Shown here one piece after another: positions 47,336 through 55,750 of a stretch of 64,000 nt of DNA (positions are counted from its first letter, which is position 1; each line of letters opens with the position of its first letter). The DNA is taken from assembly GCF_000741285.1 (NCBI RefSeq), contig NZ_JGZE01000004.1:124001-188000 (forward strand), read 5' to 3'. Below the pieces are notes generated by a model. That model did no database searches. It saw only the letters and a program-made list of their open reading frames with translations, and had not been told where the DNA came from. The stretch comes from Bifidobacterium mongoliense DSM 21395 (GTDB taxonomy: Bacteria; Actinomycetota; Actinomycetes; Actinomycetales; Bifidobacteriaceae). Both the position numbers and the translations under genes were made by a program.

Positions 47336-48208
47336 TTACCTATGCGCGGAACCGTGCCTGCGCCGATCGGTTTTGCCGTGCTTGGCCTTCGTGTGGTCGC
47401 GGGCGTCGAGGGTCTTCCATGCCAGAGATGCGGCGGCGAGCTGGGCCTTGCGCTTGCTGGTGCCCGAGGCGGTGCCCAGCACCTCGTCGGTGTCGGGCAG
47501 TACGGCGCGGGCGGTGAACATCTGCGCGAATTCCGGACCGTCCACGCCCATGCGGTATTCGGGGTCCTGCAGTCCCATGCCGTGCGCCTTCACGGTAAGT
47601 GAGGTCTTCCAATCGAGCGCCGGGCCTTCATGCGACACCTCGTCCAACGTGTCATCGACCAGATGGTGCACGACCTTGCGGGCCTCGTCGATGCCGTGCT
47701 CGATGAAGGTCGCCCCGATCAGGGATTCGACGATGTCGCACAGAATCGAGCTCTTCTCGGCCCCGCCGGTCTCCGCCTCGCCGTTGCCAAGGAGGATATA
47801 GGGGCCGACCTGCAGCACGTCCCGGGCGATGGCCGACAGGGCCTCTTCGGACACGGCCTTCGCGCGCATCTTCGCAAGCTGCCCCTCGTTCATGTCGGGG
47901 TGGATGCGGTAGAGGGTTTCGGTGGCGACGAGCTCGAGCACCGCGTCACCGAGGAATTCAAGGCGCTCGTAATTCAGCGCGCCGGGGTGTTCATGCGAGA
48001 AGGACCGGTGGGTGAGCGCCTCGACGAGGAGGTCGGGGGACAGCGTCGTGCCCAGCCTGCCGAGCAGTTCCTCACTCGGTTCCTTCACCGGCTGCTGCGC
48101 GCTGCGCGTGGCCGTTCGGTCTGCTTCGTGACGGTCGTCTTCATGACGACTGGCCTGCGCGGCCTGGTTCGATGCGGTATCGCTGTGTTCGCTGTGCTCG
48201 TTGTCCAT
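47336..48208 (-). CDS. rnc: Ribonuclease III
   Basis: The 290-residue enzyme cleaves double-stranded RNA and processes rRNA precursors. The catalytic motif ERLEFLGDAVLELV and the second acidic site LCDIVESLIGATFIE are present, with a dsRNA-binding domain (about 205-275, KAQLAAASLAWKTL). A 45-residue His/Asp/Gln-rich head and an Arg/Lys tail flank the core. ATG 48208 is used; the frame to 48301 crosses the hairpin region. It is downstream of rpmF on the same strand. Confidence 0.95.
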   Translation of the reverse strand: MDNEHSEHSDTASNQAAQASRHEDDRHEADRTATRSAQQPVKEPSEELLGRLGTTLSPDLLVEALTHRSFSHEHPGALNYERLEFLGDAVLELVATETLYRIHPDMNEGQLAKMRAKAVSEEALSAIARDVLQVGPYILLGNGEAETGGAEKSSILCDIVESLIGATFIEHGIDEARKVVHHLVDDTLDEVSHEGPALDWKTSLTVKAHGMGLQDPEYRMGVDGPEFAQMFTARAVLPDTDEVLGTASGTSKRKAQLAAASLAWKTLDARDHTKAKHGKTDRRRHGSAHR

Positions 48209-48259
48209 GGTGTTCTCACACTCTCTGTCGTGCCGTGACGCCGTTACGTGCCGGGCGCC

Positions 48260-48321
48260 ATGGCAGGGTCTTCGATGGTGGATATGCGAAGACCCCGCCA
48301 CCCGTCGATGGCAGGGTCTTC
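48260..48321 (-). promoter_or_regulatory. Alternative hairpins between rpmF and rnc
   Basis: TGGCAGGGTCTTC occurs at 48261-48273 and again at 48309-48321, and GAAGACCCCGCCA (48288-48300) lies between. The middle arm can pair with either copy with one mismatch (A-C), giving two mutually exclusive stems. This resembles a terminator/antiterminator or processing site. Confidence 0.6.
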
Positions 48322-48340
48322 ATGTTGCTTGTCGCAGGAC

Positions 48341-48529
48341 TCACTTGGTGTGGGACGTGCGGATGCCTTCACGGTACACGCGGCCGCGGAACGATCCGCA
48401 GCTCGGGCATGCCATGTGGGAGAGCATCGGTGCACCGCAGTTCGGGCACTTGATGGTCTGGGCGGCGGTCGCCTTCCAATTCGCACGACGCGAATGGGTG
48501 TTGGCGCGCGAAGTCTTGTACTTTGGCAA
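48341..48529 (-). CDS. rpmF: 50S ribosomal protein L32
   Basis: The 62-residue protein reads [20 protein letters not shown] and has a zinc ribbon ([18 protein letters not shown]). The expected MALPKYK start is broken: the DNA reads ATGCTTTGCC, one G short of ATGGCTTTGCC, so the only ATG (48534) is out of frame. Translation probably begins at the TTG at 48529, with AGAGGA about 10 nt upstream. It lies between DUF177 and rnc, the usual order. Confidence 0.88.
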   Translation of the reverse strand: MPKYKTSRANTHSRRANWKATAAQTIKCPNCGAPMLSHMACPSCGSFRGRVYREGIRTSHTK

Positions 48530-48672
48530 AGCATGGTATTCCTCTATTTCGTTCGAACTCTTGAGCTTAAGCGTACAGAATCTTAACGCACCCGTTGTAC
48601 ATCGACAAGAGGCGCGCGCATCCGCACATTCGGGCATGCGTGTACTCGCGATATCTACACGTGCGGGATTGT

Positions 48673-48780
48673 CCTACTTGAGGTATCCGTACGCGCGATA
48701 TCCGCGCATTCGGGATTGTGCGTACTCGTCGTATCCGCATGTGCGGCTCCTGGTGCCTACCTGAGGTATCCGTACGCGCG
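48673..48780. repeat. 25-bp imperfect direct repeat upstream of rpmF
   Basis: A 25-bp word (48673-48697 and 48756-48780) recurs with one mismatch; its core is TGAGGTATCCGTACGCGCG. The rest of the 294-bp gap is made of related degenerate words (GATATC, GTATCCG, CATTCGGG). No gene was seen. Confidence 0.75.
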
Positions 48781-48823
48781 GCCGCTGGTACCTAACCAGC
48801 GGTACTTCGCCCGTCGTCTCGGG

Positions 48824-49453
48824 TTATTGCTGCTGTTCGAGGCGCGCCTTGAGCCCGGCCAGACCGGCGAAGCGCAGGTCTGGCAGCTCGTGATGGTGCT
48901 CCGGATGCTCGTTGAGGTTGATGCCGCATTGCGGGCACAGTCCCCGGCAGTCGCGACGGCACACGAGTTGGACCGGCAGATGCTCGGCGAAGGTGTCGCG
49001 CAGCAACGCCTCGAGGTCGGCGAAACCACCGTCGGGGCTCAGCGGGTAGGTGTCCTCGCTCTCCTCTTCGCCGGCGAGGATCTCGGCGTCATCGTCGGCG
49101 TCATCCATGCCGTGATTGCCTGTGCGGCCATCCCGACGGTTCCTGCCCGTGGATGGCTCCTCGTAGGGGAAGAATGCTGTGACGCTCGCCTGCCACTCGC
49201 GGTCGATCGGTGTGAGGCAGCGCGTGCATTCGGCCTGCAACCGGGTGCTGATGCGCGCCGAGAGAATCAGCCCGTCGACGATGGAGTCGAACGACCCGGT
49301 CACGCGGATGTCCGAGCCCTCCTTGATGCCGACGACGTGGTCGCCGATGCCGTCGGGGGCGGGGAACACGTCATCGACGTCCTGGTGTTGCCCGGCGCGC
49401 GATGAGAGCCGTGCGACGGGCACGGCCCATGGTGAATCTTCTGGACGTGGCAT
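48824..49453 (-). CDS. YceD-family DUF177 protein
   Basis: This 209-residue protein contains the DUF177 blocks STRLQAECTRCLTPI and RRDCRGLCPQCGINLNEHP, with Cys pairs that may bind metal. YceD proteins accompany rpmF and are linked to 23S rRNA accumulation. An acidic insertion (about 105-135) lies mid-protein. It starts one base after the DivIVA-like gene stop. Confidence 0.9.
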   Translation of the reverse strand: MPRPEDSPWAVPVARLSSRAGQHQDVDDVFPAPDGIGDHVVGIKEGSDIRVTGSFDSIVDGLILSARISTRLQAECTRCLTPIDREWQASVTAFFPYEEPSTGRNRRDGRTGNHGMDDADDDAEILAGEEESEDTYPLSPDGGFADLEALLRDTFAEHLPVQLVCRRDCRGLCPQCGINLNEHPEHHHELPDLRFAGLAGLKARLEQQQ

Positions 49454-49454
49454 G

Positions 49455-50228
49455 TCAGGCCTCCGGATAATCGTGTTGTTCGAGATGGGGCAGGACCTCG
49501 CCCGCCTCCTGCTGGCGCTGGTCGAGCAGGTCGAGCCCGGCCTGCACGTCGTGGCCGAGCTTGCCCAGCTGGTCCTGCAATTCTCCCATGACCTTCGAGC
49601 AGTATTGGTTGGCGCCTTGGGTCAGGCGGTCGGAGGTCTCCTGCGCCTTGTCGAGTATGACCCGCGCCTTCTGCCGCGCAAGTTCGGTGACGTTCTCCTG
49701 GCCGGCAAGGAATTCGGCCTGTTCGTGCGCTTCCTTGACCATGTCCGCGGCACGGCTTTGCGCGGAGGCGATGATGGCGTTCGATTGGCTCTGCGCCGTC
49801 TCCAGACGCCGTTCGGATTCGCGCATGAGCGACGAGGCGCGTTCCAGCTGCACGGGGAGCTTGCTTTTGAGCAGGTCGAGCTGTTCGCTAAACTCGTCGC
49901 GATCCACCTTCACCATGCCGGGCGCGAACAACGAGCCCTTGGCCTCGGCCAGTGAGGCCTCGAGCCGGTCGATGGTGTCGTAGACGGTGGTGAACTCGGC
50001 CCGGCTCTTCGCATCGGGGTTCGCAGCGACGTCGTCGCCCTCGCGCAGGTCGGGAAGCGGGGTGGCCGCGAACAGGTTCGTCACGGCTTCCGTCTGCCCG
50101 GTCCGGTCATCATCCTGCGGCTGGTAGATCGGCTGGCTGCCGAGATTCGAGGGCTGCGTGCCCGTGTCGCCCTGGCCGTTCGTCGCAGAGTGGCGTCCGG
50201 CCGCCGTATCGTGTGATTCATCAGCCAT
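49455..50228 (-). CDS. DivIVA-like coiled-coil protein
   Basis: This 257-residue protein has a disordered head (about 1-65), then a long coiled coil (about 80-215) with heptads through [40 protein letters not shown] and [19 protein letters not shown]. It resembles the cell-division initiation/DivIVA-like protein found next to coaD in actinobacteria. Its start overlaps the coaD stop by 8 bp (ATGGCTGA). A structural role near the cell pole or septum is inferred. Confidence 0.75.
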   Translation of the reverse strand: MADESHDTAAGRHSATNGQGDTGTQPSNLGSQPIYQPQDDDRTGQTEAVTNLFAATPLPDLREGDDVAANPDAKSRAEFTTVYDTIDRLEASLAEAKGSLFAPGMVKVDRDEFSEQLDLLKSKLPVQLERASSLMRESERRLETAQSQSNAIIASAQSRAADMVKEAHEQAEFLAGQENVTELARQKARVILDKAQETSDRLTQGANQYCSKVMGELQDQLGKLGHDVQAGLDLLDQRQQEAGEVLPHLEQHDYPEA

Positions 50229-50721
50229 GATTGACTCTTTCCTTGTGTAGGACATCGGCCAACATTGGTATGACGCAGTCGGGGACCATACCCCTCACGT
50301 CGCCGCCGTGGCGGGCCACATCCTTGACGATGGAACTGGAAATATGTTCAAGTACCGGATCCGCGGGGATGAACAGGGTCTCGGCCCGCGCGAGCTTGCG
50401 GTTGACCAGGGCCATGCCGAGTTCGGCCTCGTAGTCGCCGTTCTGGCGCAGGCCCTTGACGATAACCGTCGCACCGACCTGGGTGCAATAGTCGGTCACC
50501 AAACCGGTGGTGGAGGCCACCTGGACTTGGGGGTATCCGTCCTCATCCAACGCGCGTCGGATCGCCTGCACGCGATCCTGGGCGGAGAACATCGGCGTCT
50601 TCGCCGCGTTCACCGCCACCAGTACATGTACGGCCTCGAAAAGCCGGGAGCTGCGTTCGATGACGTCGAGATGTCCTGCGGTTACGGGGTCATAGGAGCC
50701 TGGGCACACTGCGATGGTCAT
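50221..50721 (-). CDS. coaD: Phosphopantetheine adenylyltransferase
   Basis: The 166-residue enzyme makes dephospho-CoA. It has the nucleotidyltransferase start [21 protein letters not shown] with HxGH-type [23 protein letters not shown] and the late [18 protein letters not shown] 50721 lies 7 nt after TAGTCT (50734-50729, minus strand), consistent with a leaderless message. It heads an operon with the DivIVA-like gene and DUF177. Confidence 0.96.
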   Translation of the reverse strand: MTIAVCPGSYDPVTAGHLDVIERSSRLFEAVHVLVAVNAAKTPMFSAQDRVQAIRRALDEDGYPQVQVASTTGLVTDYCTQVGATVIVKGLRQNGDYEAELGMALVNRKLARAETLFIPADPVLEHISSSIVKDVARHGGDVRGMVPDCVIPMLADVLHKERVNHG

Positions 50722-50885
50722 GGTGCCTAGACTAGCCCGCCGAGCCGTCAAATGAAAAGCGGGCCCGCGTCGTCGGTCCGTGGGCTCCGGACTTGCCTGC
50801 GTCGTGCATCCGATCCGTGCTTCGATGCGGTTTGCGGGCGAGGGTTGTGGGTTTCGCATAGGCAGGTTGGCGGTTTGCGGGTTCG

Positions 50886-51263
50886 GGTTGGCGTACGCGC
50901 GTCGCGGATACGTCGTCAAGGGTCGTAGGTTCGCCTACGCAAGTCGCCGATTCGTGTACGCAAGTCGTAGGTTTGCCTACACAAGTCGCAGGTATGCCGA
51001 CAAGGATCGTAGGTTCGTCGTCAAGAGTCGCGGATACGTCGTCAAGGGTCGCCGGTTTGCCTACGCAGGTCGCCGGTTCGCTGTCAAGGATCGACGATTC
51101 GCCGACAAGAGTCGCAGGTATACCGACAAGGGTCGCGGGTACGTCGTCAAGGGTCGTTGATTCGTTGACAAGGATCGACGGTTCGCAGACAAGGGTCGTT
51201 GGTTCGCGTACAGGGATCGACGATTCACGTACACAGGTCGCAGGTTCGCTGACAAGAGTCGTA
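50886..51263. repeat. Minisatellite: 18 copies of a 21-bp unit
   Basis: Eighteen contiguous, diverged 21-bp units fill 50886-51263, followed by a partial unit. The common core is GGTTCG...GACAAG...GTCG. The period is a multiple of three, so several frames stay open and encode seven-residue repeats (for example RRFADKS or EPTTLVS), but no start, ribosome site or bias favours one. Nothing else was seen between coaD and the 8-bp array. Confidence 0.9.
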
Positions 51264-51566
51264 GGTTCACATAGACAACTCGGCCAATACAATTATTCAC
51301 TGGCGGAATTCCGCGGCTCCCTTTTTGTAATGCCCGACTTGTCTGAGGCGCCTGAGGATTCGAGTCTCACATTCCGGTCATACTGCCGGCGACCGGGTCG
51401 TATCGCATTGGGTTCATCTTGTTTGATGTGCCAGGGGCCTCGATTGCGATCTGTTGCATGTGGCACGGGGGAAATGCGGGCACGGGGAAATATGGATAAC
51501 GGGCATTCCCCAATTCTTCGGTATTTCGCTTGCATATGGATATGCAGGCATGCAGGAGTCCGGATT

Positions 51567-51670
51567 GCATATGGTCATATGGGCATACAGGCATACGGAG
51601 ATATGGACGTACAGGCATACAGGCATACGGACTTACGGTCATACGGACATACAGGCCTACGGACAACGGG
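51567..51670. repeat. Tandem repeat: 13 copies of an 8-bp unit
   Basis: Thirteen 8-bp units of the type GCATACRG run without gaps from 51567 to 51670, just upstream of the DUF3039 gene promoter. CATATG and CATACG variants are mixed. The 300 bp before it hold no gene. Confidence 0.85.
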
Positions 51671-51742
51671 GGCAGAAACCGGAACGGAGCCCCGCGGTAT
51701 CATGGAAGCCGGCTTGAAACACGAGATTGCGGAGGCATGCAT

Positions 51743-52078
51743 ATGAACAAGGTATGGGCATACGAGGCACGGACCGTGTGTGATCGCGTGGTCGATGGTC
51801 CCGACGATCCGGTCTCTCCGCTGTCGGACCCGGATTCCGGCACCGGCACCGCGGTATTGGAGCGTCCGGAGACCAAGGAACAGACACAGAAGAGCGACGA
51901 CGGCGATGCCGATCGTTTCGCGCATTACGTCTCCAAGGACCGCATCATGCAGTCCCGCATGACTGGCCGTCCGGTCGTGGCGCTGTGCGGGAAAATATGG
52001 GTGCCGAAGCACGATCCCTCACAGTATCCGGTTTGCCCCGACTGCAAGCGCATCTACGAGGAGATGACGCGGAGCTGA
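51743..52078 (+). CDS. DUF3039 protein
   Basis: This 111-residue protein ends with the DUF3039 zinc-like block ALCGKIWVPKHDPSQYPVCPDCKRIYEEM, seen here in its Cys-GK-W, P-x-x-D and CPDCKRIY parts. It is a small actinobacterial family of unknown function. GGAGG precedes ATG 51743 and a TATCAT box lies near 51698. Its last codons with the stop are repeated three times downstream (52071-52136). Confidence 0.88.
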   Translation: MNKVWAYEARTVCDRVVDGPDDPVSPLSDPDSGTGTAVLERPETKEQTQKSDDGDADRFAHYVSKDRIMQSRMTGRPVVALCGKIWVPKHDPSQYPVCPDCKRIYEEMTRS

Positions 52079-52136
52079 TCCGGGGTCGAACCGGAGCTGA
52101 TTCGGATACGGCGATGAGCTGATTCGGAGATGGCGT
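52071..52136 (+). repeat. 22-bp tandem repeat containing the DUF3039 stop codon
   Basis: Three 22-bp units start at 52071, 52093 and 52115, each beginning GGAGCTGATYCGG or TGAGCTGATTCGG. The first includes the last codons and TGA of the gene. Confidence 0.85.
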
Positions 52137-52140
52137 CGTC

Positions 52141-52373
52141 CACGGACCAAAGCGTTGTCGACGCCGAAGTCTCCAACGCCGAGTCCGCAGGCCCAGCCTC
52201 CAAGACCGGGTCCGCAAGCTGAGTCGGCAGGTCAATTCTGAAAGCCGAGTCTCCAGGGCCTAATCGACGGACCAACGTCGAATCCACAGGTCAACGCCGA
52301 GTTGATGAATCAACGCTGAGTCCGCAGGCCTAGTCCTAATCGACGGACCAAAGCGTCGACGCCGGAGTCCGTC
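52141..52373. repeat. Degenerate intergenic repeats
   Basis: The gap before the pncB 3' end contains three related copies of CGACGGACCAA (near 52141, 52265, 52340), the first and last followed by GCGTYGACGCCG-like sequence, and many GAGTCYRCAGG words. No gene was seen. Confidence 0.6.
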
Positions 52374-53699
52374 TCACAGGACGGTCGTCTCCGTGGGGAT
52401 CGCCGGATCGCCCTTCATCAGCGACTGCGCGGCGATGGGCAGTTCGCGCAAAGCCTCGGCGCGGTGCCGGTGGGCGTTCATGATGGCGTCGTGTCCCTGG
52501 TAGGAGTGGTCGATCTGACCGTGGCCGACGTAGGTGACGAAGAGGTCCTTCCAGTTGTCCTGCGGTTGGAATGCGTTCAGTTGCTCCTCGGAGCCGGCGA
52601 TGACGTGTTCGCAGTCCGCCAATTGGTATTCGTAGGACCGGTAGGCGAGTTTGCGCCCCGGTACGGTGGCCTTGTCCTTGGATTTCTTGGCGACCGGCTG
52701 CATGACGCCGTCGCGGTTCTCGCGTTCCTCCAGCTTGTAGACCATGGCGCAGGTCGGCGCCCCGGAGCCGGTGACCAGCATCGTGCCCACGCCGTAGGAA
52801 TCCACGGGGGCGGACTGCAACGAGGCCAGCGCGTATTCGTCGAGGTCGTTGGTCACGGTGATCGTCGTATTGCGCGCGCCGAGCGCATCGAGCTGGTTGC
52901 GCACACGCTGCGCGAGTGCCGCCAGATCTCCCGAATCGATACGCACTCCGCCGAGTTCGGTGCCGGCCACTTCGACGGCGGTCTTCACGGCCTCCTCGAT
53001 GTTATAGGTGTCCACGAGCAGGGTGGTGTTCTTGCCCAAGGCGTCGATCTGGGCTTGGAATGCGTCGCGTTCGGAGTCGTGCAACAGCGTGAAGCAGTGC
53101 GCGGCTGTCCCGATGGCAGGCAGGTCGTACATCTTGGCCGCGAGCAGGTTCGCCGTGCCCTGGAACCCGCCGACGATGGCGGCGCGGGATGCCGCGACCG
53201 CGGCCGATTCGTTCGTGCGGCGACCGCCCATGTCCATGCAGGGCCGATCCTTGGCCGAGGTGACCATGCGCGAAGCGGCCGAGGCGACCGCGGAATCGTA
53301 GTTGAGCACCGACAGCAGGAGCGTCTCGAGCAGGACGCATTCGGCGAAGGTCCCCTCGACCTGCAGGATGGGGGAGTTGGGGAAGAACATCTCGCCCTCG
53401 CGGTAGCCCGAGATGCGGCCGGAGAACTGGAAGTGCTCGAGCCAGTCGATGGTCTCACGGCTCACGATCGAACGGTCGGCGAGGAAGGCCAGGTCGCTGT
53501 CGCTGAGGTGGAATCGTTCGAGGGCGTCGAGGATTCTGCCCGTCCCAGCCACCACCCCATAGCGACGTCCCTCGGGCAGATGTCGGGTGAAGACCTCGAA
53601 CACGCACCGGCGCTGCGCGGTACCGTCCCGCAATGCCGCGTCGAGCATCGTGTACTCGTACATGTCGGTCATCAGCGCTGTGGTTTGCTCGTCGGCCAT
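52374..53699 (-). CDS. pncB: Nicotinate phosphoribosyltransferase
   Basis: The 441-residue enzyme starts the Preiss-Handler route to NAD from nicotinate and PRPP. Features are ALMTDMYEYTMLDAALRDG, FEVFTRHLPEGRRYGVVAG, MDMGGRRTNESAA, AIGTAAHCFTLLH (with the phosphorylatable His region) and GGVRIDSGDLAALAQRVR. AAGGAG precedes ATG 53699. Confidence 0.95.
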   Translation of the reverse strand: MADEQTTALMTDMYEYTMLDAALRDGTAQRRCVFEVFTRHLPEGRRYGVVAGTGRILDALERFHLSDSDLAFLADRSIVSRETIDWLEHFQFSGRISGYREGEMFFPNSPILQVEGTFAECVLLETLLLSVLNYDSAVASAASRMVTSAKDRPCMDMGGRRTNESAAVAASRAAIVGGFQGTANLLAAKMYDLPAIGTAAHCFTLLHDSERDAFQAQIDALGKNTTLLVDTYNIEEAVKTAVEVAGTELGGVRIDSGDLAALAQRVRNQLDALGARNTTITVTNDLDEYALASLQSAPVDSYGVGTMLVTGSGAPTCAMVYKLEERENRDGVMQPVAKKSKDKATVPGRKLAYRSYEYQLADCEHVIAGSEEQLNAFQPQDNWKDLFVTYVGHGQIDHSYQGHDAIMNAHRHRAEALRELPIAAQSLMKGDPAIPTETTVL

Positions 53700-53858
53700 C
53701 GGGTCTCCTTAGATCTCCTGCATCAGGGCGTATGTAGCCGCCAGTCTAGTCGCGTCGGGTGACGTCCCGACGGACGGGTTCTGCAGGCCAAGCGGTGGGC
53801 AGGGCGTCGGGCAGGGCGGCGGACAGGGCGGCGGGCGAGGCGACAGTTCGCATGTTCG

Positions 53859-53869
53859 CCCCCCCCCCC
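53859..53869 (+). repeat. Homopolymer of 11 C
   Basis: Eleven consecutive C lie in the 294-bp gap between pncB and the Pr6Pr gene, next to GGGCAGGGCGGC tandem words (53795-53845). The gap holds no supported gene. Confidence 0.9.
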
Positions 53870-53993
53870 GACCCCACATGGAATGTGGTGGCGGCCGCGA
53901 TGCCGGCGTCCTTGGTACGGCGGCCGCCTTCGCCTCCGACGTCTAGGTGCCCCGGTTGCGGCGCGATGCCGTGGTCCGGCTAGGCTGGGCGGC

Positions 53994-54623
53994 ATGAGAT
54001 ATGTTGTGGGACTGTGGCGTCTGGCCACCGCGTTTGTGTGCCTGGCATCGGTGAGCGTGGCTTGGCACGCCGTCAACTACTGGGTGTTCTTCACCTTCCA
54101 GACCGGGTTGCTGCTCGGTTTCGTCATGCTCTGGGCGGGTGCGGCGAGCCTGCTGGACGGTCGTCAGCCGCCGGCGTGGCTCAAGGGCTGCGTGACGCTG
54201 TTCATCATCGTCACCGGTCTGGTCGCCTGGCTGATTCTGCCACCCGATGACCCGGCCACCGCGAAATACGTCTTCGGCATCATGACCAATATCCTGTTGC
54301 ACCGCGTCGCGCCGATCATGGCGGTCATCGACTTCCTGCTGTTCGATAAGCACCGGCGCATCGGCTGGACGTACCCGCTGACCTGGTTGCTCTACTTCCC
54401 GGTCTATCTCGCGTTCGTGCTGATCCGGGGCTGGCTCTGGCCGCATTCGGGCCCGCGGGCGGGCGGCGACCCGTACCCGTACGGCTTCATCGATCCGACG
54501 CAGATCAGCTGGGAGCAGCTGGCCATCAACTGCGTCGGCATGCTTGCGGGGTTCGCCATTCTGGGGCTGGTGATCTTCCTCATCGACCGCATCCTGCCGG
54601 CCAAACCGTTGGTCGGCCGCTGA
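53994..54623 (+). CDS. Pr6Pr-family integral membrane protein
   Basis: This 209-residue protein has six hydrophobic segments. The Pr6Pr (FAR-17a/AIG1-like) pattern is recognisable: NYWVFFTFQTGLLLGFVMLW, ILLHRVAPIMAVIDFLLFD and PLTWLLYFPVYLAFVLIRG, with conserved His and Asp in membrane helices. In eukaryotic relatives these residues hydrolyse bioactive lipids; the bacterial role is unknown. TAGGCT (53981-53986) ends 7 nt before the ATG. Confidence 0.87.
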   Translation: MRYVVGLWRLATAFVCLASVSVAWHAVNYWVFFTFQTGLLLGFVMLWAGAASLLDGRQPPAWLKGCVTLFIIVTGLVAWLILPPDDPATAKYVFGIMTNILLHRVAPIMAVIDFLLFDKHRRIGWTYPLTWLLYFPVYLAFVLIRGWLWPHSGPRAGGDPYPYGFIDPTQISWEQLAINCVGMLAGFAILGLVIFLIDRILPAKPLVGR

Positions 54624-54703
54624 GACCGGGGAGCGTTCCGTTCACGTCCGCCGACCGCCCCGATCCATACTGGTCGGCCGATGAGCTGAGGCCGGGGAGC
54701 GTT
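54611..54703 (+). repeat. Direct repeat of a gene 3' end with its stop codon
   Basis: GGTCGGCCG...TGAG...CCGGGGAGCGTT occurs at 54611-54637, including the Pr6Pr stop, and at 54672-54703 with a 5-nt insertion. Confidence 0.8.
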
Positions 54704-54727
54704 AGCGCCTGGTGATACGTTGAAACC

Positions 54728-55498
54728 ATGACTGCAACGCACAATACTGCTGACGAAACAAGGGACGACGCGACCGTGCGCGTCGACGGGCGGAAGGTCG
54801 ACGAACTGCGCCCCGTGAAGATCACGCGCCGTTTCACCGACGCCCCCGAGGGTTCGGTGCTTATCGAATGCGGCAACACCAGGGTGATGTGCACCGCCAC
54901 GTTCACGGCCGGCGTGCCGCGTTGGCGCCGCGACAGCGGGTTGGGCTGGGTGACGGCCGAGTACGCGATGCTGCCCCGGGCGACTTCGGAGCGCACCGCC
55001 AGGGAGTCCGTGCGCGGCAAGATCGGCGGTCGCACGCACGAGATCAGCCGCCTAGTGGGACGGTGCCTGCGCGGCGTCGTCGATATGAAGGCCCTGGGCG
55101 AATATCAGGTGCAGCTCGATTGCGATGTGCTGCAGGCCGACGGCGGCACCCGAACCGCATCCGTGACCGGTGCCTACGTCGCACTCGTCGATGCCATGCG
55201 CTGGGCTGCGCACAAGCGGTATATCTCTTCGCCCGACAAGGTGCTGCGCGACTGCGTCTCCGCGGTATCGGTCGGCGTCATCGACGGCACGCCGATGCTT
55301 GACCTGCCGTATCCGGAGGATTGCCGGGCGATGACCGACATGAACGTCGCCATGACCGGCGCGGGAAAGTTCATCGAGATCCAGGGCACGGCCGAGCACC
55401 GTCCCTTCGACCGCACTGAGCTGAACCGTCTGCTCGACCTGGCGGAGCAGGGCAACCGCGAGTTGCAGCGCGCGCAGAGCGAGGCGCTCGCCGATTAA
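54728..55498 (+). CDS. rph: Ribonuclease PH
   Basis: The 256-residue phosphorolytic exonuclease trims tRNA 3' ends. It shows [37 protein letters not shown], the substrate loop [20 protein letters not shown] and [26 protein letters not shown] (54716-54721) ends 6 nt before the ATG. The XTP/dITP pyrophosphatase gene follows, as often seen. Confidence 0.96.
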   Translation: MTATHNTADETRDDATVRVDGRKVDELRPVKITRRFTDAPEGSVLIECGNTRVMCTATFTAGVPRWRRDSGLGWVTAEYAMLPRATSERTARESVRGKIGGRTHEISRLVGRCLRGVVDMKALGEYQVQLDCDVLQADGGTRTASVTGAYVALVDAMRWAAHKRYISSPDKVLRDCVSAVSVGVIDGTPMLDLPYPEDCRAMTDMNVAMTGAGKFIEIQGTAEHRPFDRTELNRLLDLAEQGNRELQRAQSEALAD

Positions 55499-55547
55499 TG
55501 CGCCGATTAACGGCGTACCGATTAACGGCGTACCGAGTAAGGGTGCG
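55491..55547 (+). repeat. Tandem repeat containing the rph stop codon
   Basis: CCGATTAATGCG (55491-55502, with the rph TAA) is followed by two exact 15-bp copies of CCGATTAACGGCGTA (55503, 55518) and a variant CCGAGTAAGGGTGCG (55533-55547). Every unit carries TAA. Confidence 0.85.
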
Positions 55548-55750
55548 GCGGGGATGTGCACGAGCGTCTGCATGAGGATGTCGCCGAGGGTGCCGCCGAG
55601 GATTTCGGTGAGGATGCAGTCGAGTATCTGATGGCTGGGTGCTACGGCCGTGTGACGACTGCGTGCCCGGTGCGGCCATGTGCGCCGAACCCCGGCTGTC
55701 GGCTGATATTCGGGTGATATGACGATGGATGATGGGAAGGATGGGTCGCG

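Noticed and set aside
50886-51263. CRISPR array
   Set aside because: The units are contiguous and diverged with no unique spacers, and no cas genes are present.
50732-51300. Repeat-protein frames on both strands across the 21-bp array
   Set aside because: The 21-bp period keeps several frames open at once; none has a credible start, ribosome site or selective signal.
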